Positions 47,817 through 56,095 of a stretch of DNA of 64,000 nucleotides are shown here, piece after piece. Below the pieces are notes generated by a model. The model ran no database searches. It had not been told where the DNA came from and saw only the letters and a program-made list of their open reading frames with translations. The position numbers were made by a program, and so were the translations under genes. The DNA is taken from the NCBI RefSeq assembly GCF_900101985.1, contig NZ_FNAR01000008.1:62001-126000 (forward strand), given 5' to 3'. This DNA comes from Bhargavaea beijingensis (GTDB taxonomy: Bacteria; Bacillota; Bacilli; Bacillales_A; Planococcaceae). Every line of letters begins with the position of its first letter. The stretch's first letter is position 1.

Positions 47817-50018
47817 GTGAACCGCCGCAGGCGCTCCTCTAAACAGGAAACACCAAAACAGAGGTTTCGCAAGAACACTACTTTCAGGATGAACATCCTA
47901 TTCTTCACCATCTTCCTCTTGTTCTCGTCGCTGGTCCTCCGCCTGGGCTATCTGCAGATTGTCAAAGGGGAAGACTACAAGCGCGAAATCGAACGGAAAG
48001 AGGAAATCTCGGTCAATACAAGTGTGCCACGGGGCAGGATCTACGACCGGAACGGAGAGATTTTGGTCGGCAACGAACCGAAGCGCGCGATCACTTATAC
48101 GAAAAAGCAGTCCACGAAGCCGGAGGAAATGCTTGAGGTCGCCCGCAGCCTTGCAGAATTGATCGAAAAAGATGAGGAAGAAGTCACGACGCGCGACAAA
48201 AAGGACTTCTGGATTCTTCTCAACAAAGATGAGGCATACGACCGCGTGTCGGACAAAGAGAAAAAAGCGATCAATTCGGATGAAACCAAAACGAAAACCC
48301 AGCGCCAGAGGGAACTGGACAGCCTGGTGCGCGACAAGATCACCGAAGAAGATCTGAATGCCATGACGGACGAGGAGCTTGAGGTGCTTGCCATTTACAG
48401 GGAGATGTCATCGGGCTACAACTACTCGCCGCAGATCATCAAGAGCGGCGATGTGACGCCGGAGGAATATGCAAAAGTTTCCGAACGGCTCCACGAGCTT
48501 CCGGGTGTCAACACAACGACGGACTGGGAGCGGGTGAAAAACTCCGAGTTGGCCATACTCGGTAATACAACAACGCCAAAAACAGGCCTTCCGAGTGAAA
48601 AGCTGGAATACTATCTTTCCCGCGGGTATTCGCGCAACGACCGGGTCGGCACAAGCTTCATTGAGGAGCAGTACGAATCCGTCCTGCAGGGACAGAAGAC
48701 AATCGCCAAAAACATCACGGACAAAGCGGGCAATGTCCTTGAGACCGTACCCGTACAAGAGGGCCAGCCGGGCAAGGACCTGGTCCTGTCCATTGACAAT
48801 GAACTGCAGAAAAAAGCGGAGGAAGTCGTTTCCCGCCATGTTCTGGCCATCAAAAACGGACGGAACTCCCAGATGTTCGACCGGATCTTCTTTGTCATGA
48901 TGGACCCCAACAACGGGGAAATCATATCGATGGTCGGCAAGCAAGCTTACTATGATCAAGAATCTGGCAGATACAAAGTCCGGGACAGGACATTTGGCAC
49001 TTTCCAAGATGCATACGAAGCGGGATCCACCGTCAAGATGGCGACTGTCTTGGCCGGTTACGAGCACGGAGCGATCCATGCCGGACAGACGATGATCGAT
49101 GAGCCGCTGCATTTCAGAGGAACGTCTCCGAAGCGGTCGCTGTTCAACCAGTATGGCCGTGTGGCCGTCACTGACCTGACCGCCATCACCCGGTCGTCCA
49201 ACGTCTACATGTGGAAAATTGCTATCGCACTCGGTGGAGGTTCTTATGTGAGGAACGGCCCGCTTGCCATTGATACTCAGGCCATCGACCGGTTCCGTGA
49301 TTCATTTGCCGGTTTCGGACTCGGCGTCCCAACCGGCATCGACCTTCCAAACGAAGCAGCGGGACAGAGTCCTGCCAAGCCGGACGCCAATAAAATCCTC
49401 GACTTTGCCATCGGACAATATGACACGTATACAACCATGCAACTTGCCCAATACGTCTCTACGATTGCAAACGGCGGATATCGGGTTGCCCCGCGCGTGG
49501 TCAAGGAAATCAGGGAGCCGTCTCCGGACGGCAAGACACTCGGCCCGATTGCGACGGAAGTTCCGGCAAGGTACCTCAACCGCATTGATAATTCTGACGG
49601 CCAGATCGATCGCATGAAGCAGGGGATGTACACGGTCTACTACAACCCGCGTGGTACTGCGTATTCCACATTCAAAGATACGAAAGGCTATAAAGCCGCC
49701 GGTAAGACAGGCACCGCCCAGCGAAATTACTACGAGGCGGACCGGAACGATCCGTGGTTCGGCAAGCCGACCATCAACGTATCACATGTCGGATTCGCCC
49801 CTTACGAAGACCCGGAAATCGCCTATGCGATCCTGGCCCCGAACGTTTCATCAAATACCGGCTATATTCCGCATCCGAACAATGAAATCGCACGCGAAAT
49901 GACTGATTTCTATTTTGAACTCAAAAAGCAGCGGATCGAAGACGGAGAAGCCGGTCCCAACACCGAGGGCACACTTAAAGAATCCTCTGATGACACGGTT
50001 ATCCGGGAAGGTGAATGA
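47817..50018 (+). CDS. pbpA: Class B penicillin-binding protein 2A (elongation transpeptidase)
   Basis: A transpeptidase of the elongasome (PBP2/PbpA family), 733 residues. A basic cytoplasmic N-terminus leads to one membrane helix (about 25-45) and the dimerisation domain (PRGRIYDRNGE near 65). The transpeptidase domain has the catalytic SxxK (GSTVK, near 403), SxN (RSSN, near 460) and KTG (GKTGTAQ, near 623) motifs. It starts at a GTG 8 bp behind AAAGGGGG. It follows sodA, as in B. subtilis, and has a terminator of its own. Confidence 0.95.
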   Translation: MNRRRRSSKQETPKQRFRKNTTFRMNILFFTIFLLFSSLVLRLGYLQIVKGEDYKREIERKEEISVNTSVPRGRIYDRNGEILVGNEPKRAITYTKKQSTKPEEMLEVARSLAELIEKDEEEVTTRDKKDFWILLNKDEAYDRVSDKEKKAINSDETKTKTQRQRELDSLVRDKITEEDLNAMTDEELEVLAIYREMSSGYNYSPQIIKSGDVTPEEYAKVSERLHELPGVNTTTDWERVKNSELAILGNTTTPKTGLPSEKLEYYLSRGYSRNDRVGTSFIEEQYESVLQGQKTIAKNITDKAGNVLETVPVQEGQPGKDLVLSIDNELQKKAEEVVSRHVLAIKNGRNSQMFDRIFFVMMDPNNGEIISMVGKQAYYDQESGRYKVRDRTFGTFQDAYEAGSTVKMATVLAGYEHGAIHAGQTMIDEPLHFRGTSPKRSLFNQYGRVAVTDLTAITRSSNVYMWKIAIALGGGSYVRNGPLAIDTQAIDRFRDSFAGFGLGVPTGIDLPNEAAGQSPAKPDANKILDFAIGQYDTYTTMQLAQYVSTIANGGYRVAPRVVKEIREPSPDGKTLGPIATEVPARYLNRIDNSDGQIDRMKQGMYTVYYNPRGTAYSTFKDTKGYKAAGKTGTAQRNYYEADRNDPWFGKPTINVSHVGFAPYEDPEIAYAILAPNVSSNTGYIPHPNNEIAREMTDFYFELKKQRIEDGEAGPNTEGTLKESSDDTVIREGE

Positions 50019-50020
50019 TC

Positions 50021-50063
50021 AGCAGGGCCGGGACTGCCGCAAAGGCACCCGGCCCTTGCTTTC
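50021..50063 (+). terminator. Terminator after pbpA
   Basis: AGGGCCGGG pairs with CCCGGCCCT, the loop holding a second TGCC/GGCA stem; the T tract is short (TTGCTTTC). Confidence 0.65.
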
Positions 50064-50101
50064 GGCGCTGAAAAAAATGCCGTTGATCGCATATTCTTTA
50101 G

Positions 50102-50129
50102 TGGACATCAGCACGCTGTGTGCTATAAT
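50102..50129 (+). promoter_or_regulatory. Promoter of rpmG with extended -10
   Basis: TGGACA, 16-bp spacer, TGC-TATAAT extended -10, 75 bp before rpmG. Confidence 0.65.
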
Positions 50130-50203
50130 GGAACAGTCGTATAAATCATGCTCACTTTACATGCTCAAACATTTCTATCCTGTATGAGTGGGAGGGGAAC
50201 CGA

Positions 50204-50353
50204 ATGCGCGTTAACGTAACTCTTGCTTGCACCGAATGCGGCGAGCGCAACTATATCACGACTAAAAACAAGCGGACCAATCCGGAACGCATTGAAATGA
50301 AAAAGTATTGCTCACGTGATAACAAACAGACTCTGCACCGCGAAACGAAGTAA
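50204..50353 (+). CDS. rpmG: Large ribosomal subunit protein bL33
   Basis: A 49-residue ribosomal protein, [20 protein letters not shown] onward, ending LHRETK. Cysteines in CTEC and YC suggest the zinc-binding (C+) type. The ATG follows GGGAGGGG. It lies after pbpA, as does rpmGA in B. subtilis. A promoter and a terminator frame it, so it is transcribed alone. Confidence 0.95.
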   Translation: MRVNVTLACTECGERNYITTKNKRTNPERIEMKKYCSRDNKQTLHRETK

Positions 50354-50363
50354 GCGGATCCTG

Positions 50364-50392
50364 CCAAAACCGGTACCGGTTTTGGTTTTTTC
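50364..50392 (+). terminator. Terminator after rpmG
   Basis: A perfect palindrome CCAAAACCGGTACCGGTTTT (plus GG), followed by TTTTTT. Confidence 0.9.
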
Positions 50393-50410
50393 ATTGAAGG
50401 GGGCTCTGTA

Positions 50411-51001
50411 ATGGATAAAAAAGAGATCCGGAAGACCATACTCGGTGCATTGGGCTCAATGGGACCGGAAGAATATGCTGCCCGAAGCCAGGAGGCCATT
50501 CGTCGCCTCAGAGCCGACCCAAGGTATAGTCAGGCCGGCACAATCGGCGTAACTATCTCAAGATTTCCCGAGCTTGATACCAGGCCGCTTGTGGAAGCAG
50601 CCTGGAAAGACGGCAAACGGGTGGCGGCGCCAAAATGCGTGCCGTCCGACCGCAGTATGCAATTCCGATATATCCGCTCCTACGAAGAACTGGAGACCGT
50701 CTACATGGACCTTCTCGAACCCGCGGAAAGCATGACAATGCCCGCCGGCAGTCAAGAGATCGGTCTTCTGATCGTCCCCGGTGTCGCTTATGCGGAGACC
50801 GGTCACCGCATCGGTTTCGGCGGCGGCTATTATGACCGCTATTTGCAGGAATTCAGCGGGCACAAGGTCTCTCTTGCTTTTGAGGAGCAGCTGTGCGGGG
50901 AAGTGCCGGTTGAGTCCCATGATATCCCTGTCGACAGTATTTTTACGGAACGCCGTGTGGTCCATTGCCGGGGAGGGTCGCCGGATGGAAACCGTCTATG
51001 A
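50411..51001 (+). CDS. 5-formyltetrahydrofolate cyclo-ligase
   Basis: This enzyme converts 5-formyl-THF to 5,10-methenyl-THF with ATP (YqgN/MTHFS family), 196 residues. The N-terminus KKEIRKTILGALGSM is typical. A substrate and nucleotide segment lies near 55-70 (KRVAAPKCVP). The signature LIVPGVAYAETGHRIGFGGG (split here) is near 118-138, followed by YYDRYL and the SHDIPVDSIFTE end. The ATG has an AAGGGGG site. yqgQ overlaps its 3' end by 17 bp. Confidence 0.94.
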   Translation: MDKKEIRKTILGALGSMGPEEYAARSQEAIRRLRADPRYSQAGTIGVTISRFPELDTRPLVEAAWKDGKRVAAPKCVPSDRSMQFRYIRSYEELETVYMDLLEPAESMTMPAGSQEIGLLIVPGVAYAETGHRIGFGGGYYDRYLQEFSGHKVSLAFEEQLCGEVPVESHDIPVDSIFTERRVVHCRGGSPDGNRL

Positions 51002-51164
51002 TGTGATGCAGCTGTTAAAGCGCTTCGGGACGTTTGTCTATACCGGCGATCGGAATGCCGACCTGATCCTCTTGGAAATGGAAGTCCGCCAGCTGCACGC
51101 CGACGGCCTGATCACCCAGAAAGAATTCGCCCAATCCCTGCTTGTTTTAAGAAGAGGGAAATAA
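50985..51164 (+). CDS. yqgQ: YqgQ family protein (DUF910)
   Basis: A 59-residue helical protein: METVYDVMQLLKRFGTFVYT, then GDRNADLILLEMEVRQL and a Leu/Gln-rich end. The GTFVYTGDR segment and the size are characteristic of YqgQ, a small protein of unknown function that in many Bacillales sits before the glucokinase gene. The ATG lies behind GGGGAGG inside the cyclo-ligase end. The rhomboid protease yqgP and the glucokinase yqgR/glcK that flank it in B. subtilis are absent. Confidence 0.9.
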   Translation: METVYDVMQLLKRFGTFVYTGDRNADLILLEMEVRQLHADGLITQKEFAQSLLVLRRGK

Positions 51165-51354
51165 GCCCGGGACAGTTTTTCAGGTCTTTGGAAGTATTAA
51201 GAATTTATGAACTTCAATTTAAAATGAAACCATATGAAGTTTACATCCGTCATAAGTAGGGTACCCGGATTTGAGCAGTCATGTGTTTGTCTTCATTCCA
51301 ATCATTTATATCCTGCCAAACCGGAAAACCGACCAGAAAGGGGTTAGCCAGAAC

Positions 51355-53259
51355 GTGGCAACTACGAAAAGGCCAAAACTCCTGCTGCTGCTTGCGGTTG
51401 CAGTAGTGGCATCATGGCTTAAAACCTATATCACATATAAAACAAGCTTCAATATGGCGATCGATAATGTGATGCAGGAATTTATCCTGTTCATCAACCC
51501 GCTGTTCTTCCTGCTCTTCATTTACGGCTTCTCCATGTACATGAAGACTTGGAAAGGGACTGTCAGGTATCTGCTGATCACAAGCACGATCATGACAATC
51601 GTTCTGTATGGGAACGTTGTGTTCTACAGATTTTACAGTGATTTCATCACGCTTCCGGTCCTGTTCCAGACAAATAACTTCGGAGACCTCGGATCTTCCG
51701 TGCTGTCGAGCCTGAGAATCCATGATCCGCTTTACTTCGCGGATATCCTGATCATCTGGTTTGCTGCGAGAAAAATTGGTGAGCCTGCCATCAAGGCGGC
51801 GGTCCGTCCGATGTTCCGCAGACTTTATTTTGTAGGGACAGCGGCATTGCTCGTCCTGAACCTCGGCCTTGCCGAAACAGAACGACCGCAGCTTCTCACG
51901 CGAAGCTTTGACCGGGAATTGCTTGTTAAAAACCTGGGGATGTACAATTATCACCTCTATGACATCTATATTCAGTCGAAGTCCCATGCACAGCGTGCCT
52001 TGGCAGACGGAACCGAACTGACAGAAATCGAAAACTACACGTCCGCCAATCATGCAGTACCCGATCCGGAGATGTTCGGTGTCGCGAAAGATCGGAATGT
52101 CATCTTGGTTTCGATGGAGTCCCTCCAGACATTCGTGATCAACAATGACATGAATGGCCACGAGGTTACGCCGTTCCTCAACAGCCTGACGCAGGACAAA
52201 GATACGTTCTACTTCCCGAACTTCTATCATCAGACCGGTCTCGGGAAGACTTCGGACTCCGAGTTCCTCGTGGAAAACTCACTTTACCCGCTGAGCGGCG
52301 GAGCGGTATTTTTCACGCATGGTGGTAACACCTATAACTCGATGGCTGAAAAACTTGGTGACAATGGCTACTATACGAATGTCATGCACCCGAACGGCAA
52401 AAGCTTCTGGAACAGGGATATGATGTACAAGGCACTCGACGTGGATCACTTCTACGATATTGAAAGCTATACGATCGGAGAAGGCGATGCGGTCAACTGG
52501 GGCATGAAGGATATACCGTTCTTCGAACAGTCCGCAGACCTCATGGCGGAAATGCCGCAGCCGTTTTATTCCCGGATGATCACCCTCACGAACCATTATC
52601 CGTTCACGCTTGATGAAGAGGACAAGTACATTCCGGAATACGATTCAAACTCAAAAACGCTGAACCGCTATTTCCAGACAGCCCGCTATATGGATGAAGC
52701 CCTTAAGAGCTTCTTTGATGACCTGAAGGAAAAGGGACTCTATGACAATTCCATCATTGTCATGTATGGGGACCACTATGGCATCTCCGAAAATCACAAC
52801 AAGGCGATGAGCATGTACCTCGATGAAGAGGTGACGCCGCTTCTGTCAGCCGAACTCCAGAAAGTGCCATTGTTCATCCACATCCCTGGTTACGGGGAAG
52901 GGGAGACGCTGGACACACTTGCAGGACAGATTGACCTCCGCCCGACCATTCTGCATCTCATGGGAATTGATACTAAAGAGGACCTGCAATTCGGAACAGA
53001 CATTTTCTCTCCTGAGCATGATGAATTTGTCATCTTCCGTGACGGCCGATTCGTCACTCCGGAAAATATTTATGCCGGAGAAATGTGCTATGATCTGTCC
53101 ACACGGGAGGCCGGAGACCCGGCTGCCTGTGAGGAAAGCATGCAAAAAGTACAGCAGGAGCTGAAATATTCGGATATGGTCATCAATGGCGACTTGCTTA
53201 GATTCTATCGGAATCAGCCGGTGCCCGGGCAGGAATTAGAACTGCGGGAAGCCGAATGA
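51355..53259 (+). CDS. LTA synthase family protein (YqgS-like)
   Basis: A polytopic sulfatase-fold enzyme that transfers glycerophosphate to build lipoteichoic acid or its primer, 634 residues. Five N-terminal membrane helices cover about 10-190, and a long extracellular domain follows. The nucleophile threonine is in TGLGKTSDSEF near 300. Metal-site segments are LVSMESLQ near 255, HPNGKSFWNRDMM near 349 and MYGDHYGISEN near 470. I use the GTG at 51355, behind AAAGGGG at a slightly long spacing. The locus matches B. subtilis yqgS, one of several LtaS paralogues, so primary-LTA-synthase status is not proven. Confidence 0.92.
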   Translation: MATTKRPKLLLLLAVAVVASWLKTYITYKTSFNMAIDNVMQEFILFINPLFFLLFIYGFSMYMKTWKGTVRYLLITSTIMTIVLYGNVVFYRFYSDFITLPVLFQTNNFGDLGSSVLSSLRIHDPLYFADILIIWFAARKIGEPAIKAAVRPMFRRLYFVGTAALLVLNLGLAETERPQLLTRSFDRELLVKNLGMYNYHLYDIYIQSKSHAQRALADGTELTEIENYTSANHAVPDPEMFGVAKDRNVILVSMESLQTFVINNDMNGHEVTPFLNSLTQDKDTFYFPNFYHQTGLGKTSDSEFLVENSLYPLSGGAVFFTHGGNTYNSMAEKLGDNGYYTNVMHPNGKSFWNRDMMYKALDVDHFYDIESYTIGEGDAVNWGMKDIPFFEQSADLMAEMPQPFYSRMITLTNHYPFTLDEEDKYIPEYDSNSKTLNRYFQTARYMDEALKSFFDDLKEKGLYDNSIIVMYGDHYGISENHNKAMSMYLDEEVTPLLSAELQKVPLFIHIPGYGEGETLDTLAGQIDLRPTILHLMGIDTKEDLQFGTDIFSPEHDEFVIFRDGRFVTPENIYAGEMCYDLSTREAGDPAACEESMQKVQQELKYSDMVINGDLLRFYRNQPVPGQELELREAE

Positions 53260-53263
53260 CCGG

Positions 53264-53299
53264 AAGCCTGTGCGGAACCAATGCCGCACAGGCTTTTTT
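53264..53299 (+). terminator. Terminator after the LTA synthase gene
   Basis: AAGCCTGTGCGG pairs with CCGCACAGGCTT, followed by a T run. Confidence 0.9.
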
Positions 53300-53330
53300 A
53301 CATAAACTAAACGAAACTGGGGGGGTAGGG

Positions 53331-54410
53331 TTGAGGAAATACGGGATGCTTGCTGTCGTGCTTTCCATCACTTTGTCGGCAGCGGGCTGTTCGCCTGACG
53401 AAGACGCATTCCGTGATCAGGGCAAAATGGCTGAACGTGCTGAAGAACCGGGGGGAAGCAGGCAGACCAGCCCTGATCATGCGGAACGTCCATCAGTCTT
53501 GGGTTTTGATGCAGAAGGCAGGATCTTGGCCGTCACAGACGGAGAAACAGGCGGTTCCGTCCTGTACGCAATCAATCCTGATAAAGGCACTTCCGAAGAA
53601 GTTATCAGGACAGAGCTTGTCATCACCGAGGCGGAAAGCCATCCGTCCGGCCGGCTGCTGCTCAGGCTCGATACAGGTGAGGGAGAAGCCCGCCTGAGGC
53701 TGGTCGGTGACAACACAGCAGAAAATGATCTGATTGTGGAATCCCATGATATCGCCTGGTCTTGGAATCCGGAAGAATGGACGAAGCTGTACATCACCGC
53801 TTTTGATGAAAACTGGGAATTTGAGGTGTTCTTGGCCGATGCCTCCACAGAATCGCTCCAGTCAGTGGAAGATGCCGGGCCTTTCCCGGTGTGGCTGGAG
53901 GCTGATGGTGTTGCGGAAATCATTGATGACGGCGACTTGGAAGACGGAGGGACACTCGTGGACGGAAATGGAACCGTGTTGGCGGACAATGTACTGGAAT
54001 TTTCGTCGGACGGCAAGATGTTCGCCATTGCAAAAGCGGCAGGCGAAGGCAGCATTGACTATATGATCGGCAGCGGAAACGATGATTGGCTGCCTGTCTT
54101 GAACCTTCCCGCTGAAGAACAATGGCTTGGACTGCTTCCCGCGGAGATTGAGCAGGCAGGACCCGGACGGTTCGTAACGCTGCTTCCGGCGGAAACCGAG
54201 GACGGGTCCGAGGCTTCCAATTGGCAGCCGGCGGTGATTTCGGCAAGGGGCATCCGGAAGGCGTCGGTAATGGTCGATTCACCGGTCATAACGTGCTCGC
54301 CGGAAACGTCAGTCTGCCTGTCAGGTGCAATGAGAGAGATGCTTTTCGACACGGCGGACGGTACGCTTGTCAATTGGATGGACAAGTTAAAAGGCGATTC
54401 CGGAGAATGA
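53331..54410 (+). CDS. Lipoprotein YqgU-like
   Basis: A 359-residue predicted lipoprotein. The signal sequence ends in the lipobox LSAAGC, with the lipidated cysteine near residue 20. A charged, disordered linker follows, then repeated beta-strand-like segments (FDAEGRILAVTD, ESHPSGRLLLRLD, SSDGKMFAIAK), which suggest a beta-propeller. It has the position of B. subtilis yqgU, a lipoprotein of unknown function. I start at the TTG at 53331, directly behind GGGGGGTAGGG, because it begins the signal peptide. The terminator stem overlaps the last codons. Confidence 0.8.
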   Translation: MRKYGMLAVVLSITLSAAGCSPDEDAFRDQGKMAERAEEPGGSRQTSPDHAERPSVLGFDAEGRILAVTDGETGGSVLYAINPDKGTSEEVIRTELVITEAESHPSGRLLLRLDTGEGEARLRLVGDNTAENDLIVESHDIAWSWNPEEWTKLYITAFDENWEFEVFLADASTESLQSVEDAGPFPVWLEADGVAEIIDDGDLEDGGTLVDGNGTVLADNVLEFSSDGKMFAIAKAAGEGSIDYMIGSGNDDWLPVLNLPAEEQWLGLLPAEIEQAGPGRFVTLLPAETEDGSEASNWQPAVISARGIRKASVMVDSPVITCSPETSVCLSGAMREMLFDTADGTLVNWMDKLKGDSGE

Positions 54411-54427
54411 CCGGAATCGCCTTTTAA
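54387..54427. terminator. Terminator overlapping the yqgU stop
   Basis: TTAAAAGGCGATTCCGG pairs with CCGGAATCGCCTTTTAA. The left arm lies inside the last codons of the lipoprotein gene. Near-perfect stem with A/T flanks, so it may work in both directions. Confidence 0.8.
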
Positions 54428-54445
54428 CGTCATGGGTTCAATGCC

Positions 54446-54478
54446 AAAAGAAAGGGCCGGCATGTTTGCCGGCCCTTT
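54446..54478 (-). terminator. Terminator after yqgW
   Basis: On the minus strand AAAGGGCCGGC pairs with GCCGGCCCTTT, followed by CTTTTGG. Confidence 0.75.
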
Positions 54479-54485
54479 GCGGGAA

Positions 54486-54665
54486 TCAGTGCAGTTTTGG
54501 CGGGTAGCCCTGGAATGTGATTGTCAGGACGACAAATGCTCCAAATACAACGAATGCAGCCAGGTTGAAGATGATGCTCAGGATATTCCGTTCCTTGAAA
54601 GCCTGGACTGTTCCGATTGCTGCAAGAATCGCGATCAGCCCGAAAATAACCATCAATAAGTTCAT
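54486..54665 (-). CDS. yqgW: DUF2759 membrane protein YqgW
   Basis: A 59-residue protein with two hydrophobic helices, starting MNLLMVIFGLIAILAAIGTV and ending FQGYPPKLH. The pattern of two helices separated by a short FKERN loop is that of DUF2759 (YqgW), of unknown function. I start at the ATG at 54665, 8 bp behind AAGGAG. It is transcribed divergently from yqgX with its own strong promoter. Confidence 0.88.
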   Translation of the reverse strand: MNLLMVIFGLIAILAAIGTVQAFKERNILSIIFNLAAFVVFGAFVVLTITFQGYPPKLH

Positions 54666-54728
54666 CGGTGACACTCCTTCTGACAATGAGTCCGATAATG
54701 ATACAGATCACGTATAAACTCCTCTTCT

Positions 54729-54757
54729 ATTGTAATGAAACGCCCCACATTTGTCGA
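54729..54757 (-). promoter_or_regulatory. SigA-type promoter of yqgW
   Basis: TCGACA, 17-bp spacer, TACAAT on the minus strand; leader of about 60 nt. Confidence 0.75.
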
Positions 54758-54804
54758 GTATTATTCGTGTCGAATATTTGAACACCGGCCAGCCGGGCAG
54801 CTCA

Positions 54805-54813
54805 TGCTATAAT
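54805..54813 (+). promoter_or_regulatory. Extended -10 promoter of yqgX
   Basis: TGC-TATAAT without a clear -35; it would give a leader of only about 15 nt before the yqgX ATG. Confidence 0.5.
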
Positions 54814-54834
54814 GGGCGCGGGGTGATTCGACAA

Positions 54835-55473
54835 ATGATCAAATTCCATCGTTACCCGCTTGGCCCGCTCCAGACAAACTGTTATATCGCGGAAGCGGAC
54901 AACGGCAAGTGCCTGATTTTCGATCCCGGAGAGGAAGCCGGGAAGCTGATCGGCGAAATCGGGAAACTCCAATTGCGTCCTGCCGCCATTTACCTGACCC
55001 ATGCCCACTTCGACCATATCGGTGCAGTGGAGGAGGTCCGGACCCGCTACGGGATTCCTGTCCACCTTCATCAGGAAGAGAAGGAATGGCTCGGGGATCC
55101 GATGCTGAATGGTTCCGGACGGTATTCGGATCTTCCGGATATCCGGACATCCGAACCGGACCGGCTGATCGGCCAAGACGGTGGACAGACGGAGGGTCCC
55201 TTCCGTTTCAGGACGTTCCACGTTCCCGGACATTCTCCCGGCAGTGTCGCGTTCTATTTTGAAGAAGAGGGAACACTGGTCGGGGGAGATGCACTGTTCC
55301 GCATGAGCATCGGCAGAACGGACCTTCCGGGCGGGGACCATGAAACGCTGCTGAACTCGATCCGGGGAAAGCTGCTTGTACTGCCTGACGACACCACCGT
55401 ACTTCCGGGGCATATGGGTCCCACCACGATCGGTGATGAAAAACAGATGAACCCGTTTCTTTCCGGCAAGTAG
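54835..55473 (+). CDS. yqgX: Metallo-beta-lactamase-fold hydrolase YqgX
   Basis: A glyoxalase II-like MBL hydrolase, 212 residues. The zinc motif THAHFDH is near residue 58. Further ligands lie in FHVPGHSPGSVAF near 132, GDALFRMSIGRTDLPGG near 158 and LPGHMGPTTI near 190. The NCYIAE start is typical. Its substrate is not known; hydroxyacylglutathione or another thioester is possible. I use the ATG at 54835 behind GGGGTGA; a GTG at 54823 would overlap that site. It converges with yqgY. Confidence 0.9.
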   Translation: MIKFHRYPLGPLQTNCYIAEADNGKCLIFDPGEEAGKLIGEIGKLQLRPAAIYLTHAHFDHIGAVEEVRTRYGIPVHLHQEEKEWLGDPMLNGSGRYSDLPDIRTSEPDRLIGQDGGQTEGPFRFRTFHVPGHSPGSVAFYFEEEGTLVGGDALFRMSIGRTDLPGGDHETLLNSIRGKLLVLPDDTTVLPGHMGPTTIGDEKQMNPFLSGK

Positions 55474-55508
55474 TGCAGGAGGCGGGTATCCATTCAGAAA
55501 ATGCATGT

Positions 55509-55537
55509 AAAAAAACAGCCATGACGGCTGTTTTTTT
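55509..55537. terminator. Bidirectional terminator between yqgX and yqgY
   Basis: AAAAAAACAGCC and GGCTGTTTTTTT form one stem with A/T runs on both sides. Confidence 0.88.
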
Positions 55538-55552
55538 ATGTACCGTTTTCAA

Positions 55553-55795
55553 TTAATGTCCTGCTCCTGGTGTGTAGATGAAGTTCGTATAGTAGCTGAA
55601 CCCTACCATGAAGACCATCAAGTAAGCGCCGAAAAGATATAAGTACATGCGTTCAGTTAACTTAAGGTAACCGAAAAGAATGAAAAATCCGGTGCTGGCC
55701 AACATGAGCAATGATGGGGTCATCATGTCTCCGACATAGAACATGACCGCGAAAATTCCTGTCCAGAAGCCGCAAAGCTTGAACATATTATCCAC
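55553..55795 (-). CDS. yqgY: DUF2626 membrane protein YqgY
   Basis: An 80-residue membrane protein with three hydrophobic segments. Landmarks are FKLCGFWTGIFAVMFYVGDM near the start, LKLTERMYLYLFGAYL in the middle and the end TPGAGH. These match DUF2626/YqgY, of unknown function. I start at the GTG at 55795, 8 bp behind AAAGGAGG, because homologues start M-D-x-M. It converges with yqgX and has its own promoter. Confidence 0.9.
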   Translation of the reverse strand: MDNMFKLCGFWTGIFAVMFYVGDMMTPSLLMLASTGFFILFGYLKLTERMYLYLFGAYLMVFMVGFSYYTNFIYTPGAGH

Positions 55796-55839
55796 GCGTG
55801 TTCCCTCCTTTACAACGGTGCCATAATCATCTCCCATTC

Positions 55840-55868
55840 ATTATATAGTGTTTGTCTGCAGGGTGCAA
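55840..55868 (-). promoter_or_regulatory. SigA-type promoter of yqgY
   Basis: TTGCAC, 17-bp spacer, TATAAT on the minus strand. Confidence 0.8.
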
Positions 55869-55920
55869 ACGGATTCCGCATCTGAGATTGTGACAAAAAG
55901 TTGTCCGTGGTAATCCGGCA

Positions 55921-55933
55921 AAAGCGGATTTTG
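55921..55933 (+). promoter_or_regulatory. ComK-type box (A4N5T4) upstream of comGA
   Basis: AAAAGCGGATTTT is a perfect AAAA-N5-TTTT half-site pair. ComK usually binds two such boxes; a second, imperfect one (AAAATGGTTCATT) lies at 55972-55984. A TATACT at 56029-56034 may be the -10. The gap 55869-56095 holds no gene. Confidence 0.5.
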
Positions 55934-56095
55934 GCGCTTCCCGGACTGCAATTTTCAAAAATGACATCGAAAAATGGTTCATTTTGCAAAGTCTGCGAGT
56001 TGACTATACCGCGGGTTCTCACCGCCCTATACTCGAGATGACAGGGAAGTGCGGTCCTTTCCTGTCAATCCACTTGGCAGGGAGGCGGCAAAGGG

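Noticed and set aside
55951-55965. CodY-like box (AATTTTCAAAAATGA) before comGA
   Set aside because: Four mismatches to the 15-bp consensus in an AT-rich promoter region; too weak without binding data.
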